A stretch of 64,000 bases of DNA from Nereocystis luetkeana. Its lineage: Eukaryota > Sar > Phaeophyceae > Laminariales > Laminariaceae. Position 1 is the first letter of the stretch; the number at the start of each line of letters is the position of its first letter. Of the stretch, positions 59,590 through 64,000 are shown piece after piece. Location: positions 4,180,001-4,244,000 of the forward strand of contig JARUPZ010000011.1 of the NCBI GenBank assembly GCA_031213475.1, given 5' to 3'. The position numbers were made by a program, and so were the translations under genes. The notes beneath the pieces are model-generated. The model was not told the DNA's origin, ran no database searches, and saw nothing but the letters and a program-made list of their open reading frames with translations.

Positions 59590-60394
59590 GATTAACTAAC
59601 GAACTGATGGATAGCTTTGCGTGGGTGGGTCCGCCTGATCCGAAGGATCTGTACGATCTACAGGGTCTGCATAATGAAGATGTATCACTCTTTTCTTTGG
59701 CGGTGAGATCTGCTTGGTCTTTATGATTGCACTTGCGTGCAGGGTGGGATAATCTGGACGACATCTGTGCATCATGCGGAGGATCTGCATGATCGATTAT
59801 CTACACACTTCAATTTATTTGTAGTTTGCCTGGAGAGACAGGACTAGGTATGTTCCGTATCATATCCAATTGTATGCCAGGTGGGATCTGGTTGATCTCA
59901 ATGACATGCTATTCATAATGTTTAACCGGGAGGGGATCTGTCTGATTACAATTTTCCTAGATGTGTGTATCAGAGTAGAATAATATGTGTGACCTGTACA
60001 ATCAGTACAGTTTGACCGGGATGGGATCTGTCCGATCTGCCGATCTGTACATCTTTAGCGAGATAGGGTGTACACGATCTGCATGATCTGCACATAATAA
60101 CATGTTTATTTATCGGTGGGTGTCATTGATCTGTAGGATCTGTGTAATCTGCAGGATCTGTATGATCTACCTGGGTGGAATCTGTGTGATCTGAAAGATG
60201 TGTACATATTAACCGGGATACGGTATGTACCATTTATTTGGAGGATCTGTATGATCTGCAGGATGCCTGTATGATCCGGAGGATCTGTAAAAGCTGGATA
60301 CTTCACACTTGTTTCAGCATGATTATTAATGGATGATCCGGAGGATCTGTAAAAGCTGGATACTTCACACTTGTTTCAGCATGATTATTAATAG
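59590..60394 (+). repeat. 9-bp minisatellite (GATCTGNNN), right copy, with a perfect 62-bp duplication
   Basis: GATCTG words recur every 9 bp (for example GATCTGTAGGATCTGTGT). At its end a 62-bp unit is duplicated in tandem, 60,271-60,332 and 60,333-60,394, identical over at least 60 bases although everything around is diverged. Confidence 0.88.
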
Positions 60395-60518
60395 CAACAA
60401 CAGGAGCAGCAAGATAAGCAACCGCGTGGCACGGGCAAACATAAAATAAGGGTAGCAGCAGGAACAGCAACCTGTGCCAGCAACAGCTGTCGTAATAGCA
60501 GCTACACCGCGATTTTGT

Positions 60519-60564
<46 letters not shown>
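60519..60564 (+). repeat. (GTA)n microsatellite
   Basis: About 15 uninterrupted GTA triplets. The left inverted arm lacks an expansion at the corresponding place (near 24,050). Confidence 0.95.
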
Positions 60565-62010
60565 CGGCAGCAACAACAGGAGTGTTAGCAGAATATTAAG
60601 CAAACCGCGTGGCACGCGCACATTGTACAAAGGGCAGTAAACACTCGGCTACAATATAACACACAACGCTATACGTGGTTAGAAGATCCGACAAAAGATT
60701 ATTCGCACCGAGATACCTAAAAAAACACTTAATACCATACGTCGTTCATTGTGTCCTGCGGCATTGATGGTATGTATCGTTAGTGAGGGACGGGCCAAGG
60801 GCCGACGCGTTGGCGCCGGCCTCGAGGCCTGCTGCGCCGGCACATAGTTTCTCACCGTCGACCGATGTTTTAGTGCACGACCACAGCATCGTTAGGGCAT
60901 ACAGCAGTAGTACCTGGTGTCTCGCAACGTGTATGGTATGCGTCGGTAGTGAGGGACGGGCCACCGGCCGACGCGTTGGCGACGTGGTGGATACTGTGTG
61001 TTCTCGCGTCTTGTGGCCAAGCAGAGCACTCAGCAGCAGCAGCAGCAACAACAACATTCCGCAGAACTCGAGCAACACTCGATTCGAGCAGCACGCGTTC
61101 GCCTGTTGTTGCTGTTCTTGTACTCCTGCTTGCTCGAGCTGGACTCGAGCGCACGAGCATGTCATGGAGTAGGTGTCAAGCATATTGCACCGCAAAAAAA
61201 ATGACTACGTCACCACGATCACTCCATTGCTCAAGCGCAACGAGCACGAGACAAACACGAGCACGGCGTGGCCAAGCAAGCAGTCACGGGCACACGAGCA
61301 CTCAGCAGCAGCAGAAGCAGCAGCAGCACCCAGCGGCCCTGGAGCAACACTCGACTAGAGCAGCACTCGTACGCCTGTTGTTGCTGTTGTTTTGCTGCTG
61401 CGTACTGCTCGAGAGCTCGACATTATTACACGCAACGCAATACGTGGTATTAATGGAAGGATCCGATAAGTAAATGATGAATCGCACCTAGATACTGAAA
61501 AAACAATCCCATGTACGTTGTGGATAGAGCGTGTTGTCATGTCATTGTGGCCAAGTAGTCACGAGCACTCAGCAGCAGCAGAAGCAGCAGCAGCACCCAG
61601 CGGCACTGGAGCAACACTCGACTCGAGCAGCACTCGTACGCCTGTTGTTGCTGTTGCGAACTCCAGCAGCACTGCTTTGTGCTGTAGTTGCAGTTGCAGC
61701 AAAAAGCGAGAAAAACAAAATATTTGCAACTGAAAATACGGAGATCCGGGTAGGTGTTCAAGCCTCTGGATGGCTTTTCAGAAGTGGGACCCCATCCCCT
61801 GAGTTGCTTGCTGGGTCACGTGACTTTGACCATGTGGAGCATGGGCCACGGAGCACGGCCGGGGCCAACGATTGTACCGTACTGTCACGCCGCCCCCCTG
61901 CGGGCCCCACAGCAGGAAGCACGAGAAAAGACCCGCGGCCAAACGAGAAAAGTGAACTATTATTCCGGGAAAAAAGTCAATTTGGTACTAAGTAATAATA
62001 TAATATATAC

Positions 62011-62900
62011 TATTTCGACGGCAACTACCTTCCAGTCGTAGAACAAATGGTTCGCTAGGCAACAGATGTTGTCTACTTCTCGCAAAACATGGGTCCCGCC
62101 AAACTATTATCGTACGTATTGGCTGGCGTGTGAACTCGGCCTTTATGACACATCTGGCGGAGGCGGTACCGTAGAAAGTACTGCTACATACGTGGAGCAC
62201 GACGGCCACATACGCGCGATCGCAAGTTGTACTGCTGTTTGTCTAATATTCAACTTAAACCGACGAATTGCCAGGTACCATGCATGCAGAGTTCAAGACG
62301 GTACGCTGTAGAAGGTGGTGCACTATTAATAGTTCAGACGCTACGTCCGAGTAGAGCTATTTAATAGATGGGAACTAGGAAACGGGCAGGAAGACCAGCC
62401 GTGCAACAATCAATACCCGATAGTCGCATTGGTTCGAGTGGAGGTATCTATTCCATCGAAATCTGCTTTACATCAACAGCCGCACATTGCCAGTCCCACG
62501 ACATCCCCGATTGGAAGCCCACAATACAACGGCATCTAGATACCAGTGGCAAACCGAGCAGAAAATGATACCTGGTACTCCGTACCTCTCTCGGTAAACA
62601 TCACTGCCACCATTGGCGGAGAGCTTTACTGGTAAATCTCGGGCGCTGTATTCCCCTTATTCACAGGGAACGAAGGGCAAGAATAGCGCGGGATGCGTTT
62701 CTACCATCCAAACTACTTGCACTACCGCCGCTAAAAAATAAAAACGTATCCCAAAAAACGATAACCGAAAAATTGAGATTTCGAGGCCCGGCTCAACTTT
62801 CAAAGGCTCCTTCCTCGCCGCCTTCATGCCAACGTGCGTACACGGGGCATACACACGGAATCTAAACTGCCCGGTCACGGTACGCGTGAACATGTCGGTT
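62011..62900. other. Unassigned, possible decayed coding pieces
   Basis: A plus-strand frame at 62,368-62,568 and a minus-strand frame around 62,760-62,893 (TVTGQFRFRVYAPCTHVG) have protein-like composition but no recognisable family or clear splice sites. They may be remnants. Confidence 0.25.
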
Positions 62901-62914
62901 GTACCCAGAGACGC

Positions 62915-63307
62915 CTACCATGTCCCAGGGATAAACCACACAATGCCATAATATATATAGAGGCGGCAACTTCTAGTCAAAGCAACGAACAACGCTCTCA
63001 AAAAGAAAATACGATAAATACAACAAGAGGATTTGACGGGGCGAAACATTTCCATATGATCGCAATGGTATCTAAGGAGTTTTTCCTTGGGGCCCGACCT
63101 ATCCAATAGCTCGACAGGATATTTTGTAAGGAATTCTGTAAGGAGAGTGCTGGCTCGATAACCCGTCACCCACGCTCCACCACAGCCGGCGCCGTTGTCT
63201 TCGTTCAAGTCACGTGCAAAAAGGTGAACATCGAAGGACACTTCCACTCCTTTCCAAAGCCTCGAGTCAACTACTGTAGGACTGTCGCTTGCCAGAAGGA
63301 CAACCAT
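62915..63307 (-). CDS. Hypothetical protein or exon
   Basis: The first two-thirds reads like protein: it starts MVVLLASDSPTVVDSRLW at ATG 63,307-63,305 and continues through SFDVHLFARDLNEDNGAG and GGAWVTGYRAS. The C-terminal third becomes Cys/Tyr/Phe-rich over a TATATATA stretch and is probably not coding. An AG (complement near 63,320) just upstream could be a splice acceptor. No family recognised. It lies 0.4 kb downstream of the gene at the right edge, on the same strand. Confidence 0.3.
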   Translation of the reverse strand: MVVLLASDSPTVVDSRLWKGVEVSFDVHLFARDLNEDNGAGCGGAWVTGYRASTLLTEFLTKYPVELLDRSGPKEKLLRYHCDHMEMFRPVKSSCCIYRIFFLRALFVALTRSCRLYIYYGIVWFIPGTW

Positions 63308-63725
63308 CTTAAATACCCCTGATTCTCATACTACACCGGCCGGCTCCGTCCGCCCTATACTCTTCCATACACCACCCTCTTGAACCCTCCTAAATCAACT
63401 CGAAACGGTGGCATTCCATCAGCCGGAGAAAACTCGATCGACTTGATTAATTCGGAGTTGTCGCTCAAGACTGCGAAATTTGTGGATCACTCACCCCACG
63501 AGAGGCACATTATCTATTGTATCAATTTCTCTCCTAAGCGGGACCAAGAAATACCACACGACGACGAACCAACCTCCACCCCCCCAACATCCAAGGACGT
63601 CCACAGCAATATCGCTACCCGCTAAATGCAACACTCAAAGAGAGAAACACGCAGGTGCACTACACGCACTGCACTGAGCTGCAAATACTAGTTAGTAAGC
63701 ATCGACCGCGCGGACTAGCCTAGCA

Positions 63726-64000
63726 CTATTTGCGGGAAGCTGCGAACATTGCAAACATGCCGCCCAGCATTGCCGCCAGCGTTACAACACTCCCGGCAGA
63801 TGCTGCCGACGCACCGTTGACGATGACCGAGGGGCCGGTGGGGCTCATCGTAGGTGCAGCGGTGTTGAAACGTCTGGAGTCAGAGACAGGAGCTATCGCC
63901 TCGCCGAACTTCGTCGGAGAAGCGGAAAACATGCCCCCGCGGGATACAGTTGTGGGCGCCGGGGTCCCACCAGGCGCTAAGGTGAACCCGGGCGCCAAGG
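63726..64000 (-). CDS. C-terminal part of a surface protein with hydrophobic tail, partial
   Basis: The frame is open to the window edge and ends at TAG 63,728-63,726, so only about the last 90 residues are seen. They start with Thr/Ala/Pro/Gly repeats (LAPGFTLAPGGTPAPTTV), include AAPTMSPTGPSVIVNGAS, and end in a hydrophobic segment SVVTLAAMLGGMFAMFAA and a short basic tail SRK. A low-complexity stalk, small residues (NGAS), then a hydrophobic C-terminus fits a GPI-anchor signal or a single membrane span; the basic tail fits either. Codon third positions are moderately GC-rich, unlike the flanking DNA. The function of the missing N-terminal part is unknown. Confidence 0.65.
   Translation of the reverse strand, partial: LAPGFTLAPGGTPAPTTVSRGGMFSASPTKFGEAIAPVSDSRRFNTAAPTMSPTGPSVIVNGASAASAGSVVTLAAMLGGMFAMFAASRK

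Larger units (their letters stand above)
59590..62010 (-). repeat. Right arm of the large inverted repeat
   Basis: Reverse-order, reverse-complement partner of 22,455-24,660: minisatellite (59,590-60,394), GCCACGCGGTTGC-complement block, CAG/CTCGAG cassettes (about 61,040-61,700), then the block around 61,740-61,990 matching 22,490-22,750. Cassette numbers differ between arms. Confidence 0.85.

Noticed and set aside
180..62577. TACCWGGTA as a transcription-factor or Dcm-type methylation site
   Set aside because: Not excluded, but the motif appears as a 7-bp gain at TA in paralogous comparison and is not positioned near genes, so a footprint explains more.

Overview
This window looks like repeat-dense, gene-poor nuclear DNA of a eukaryote. 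No bacterial operon or virus-like gene cluster is visible. A stramenopile, possibly a brown alga, is my best guess. It rests on the types of retrotransposon (a DIRS/Ngaro-like tyrosine-recombinase element and an endonuclease/RT LINE of the kind common in algae and oomycetes), abundant CAG/CTG triplet runs, a short interstitial TTAGGG-type tract, and a terminal exon rich in Thr/Ala/Pro with a hydrophobic tail. This is inference; no rRNA or housekeeping gene is present to settle it.

Host-like coding sequence is scarce. A strongly GC3-biased exon lies at 1,602-1,769 (+), probably the 3' end of a zinc-ribbon protein or DNA transposase. The 3' end of a surface or GPI-type protein lies at 63,726-64,000 (-) and runs off the right edge. 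A weaker candidate reading frame is at 62,915-63,307 (-).

Layout. 0-15 kb: small inverted-repeat elements (601-737; a triple array at 7,221-7,947), a tRNA-derived SINE (8,002-8,327), tandem repeats (4.73-5.44, 10.2-12.3, 13.2-14.1 kb) and a 101-bp MITE (14,871). 15.4-31.8 kb: a decayed DIRS/Ngaro-like retrotransposon. It has Gag-like pieces on the left and RT, RNase H and tyrosine recombinase pieces on the right. They are separated by about 6 kb of GC-rich 36-bp tandem repeats, which are interrupted by about 4.9 kb of unrelated DNA (19.76-24.66 kb). 33.4-51.6 kb: a duplicated block of about 3 kb (34,483-40,720 and 47,930-51,625). Copy 1 contains a LINE and a MITE that copy 2 lacks; copy 2 contains a SINE-like insertion that copy 1 lacks. 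51.6-64 kb: AT-rich spacer, a 111-bp satellite, a second copy of a dispersed repeat, and the right arm of a large inverted repeat (left arm 22,455-24,660; right arm 59,590-62,010).

The most interesting signal is a 9-bp palindrome, TACCWGGTA. I count 13 exact copies where about 0.5 is expected. Comparison of the two duplicated blocks shows it as a 7-bp insertion at a TA dinucleotide. This is the pattern of an excision footprint left by a TA-targeting (Tc1/mariner-like) DNA transposon with CCWGG-type ends. The window thus records several transposition processes as filled/empty-site pairs.
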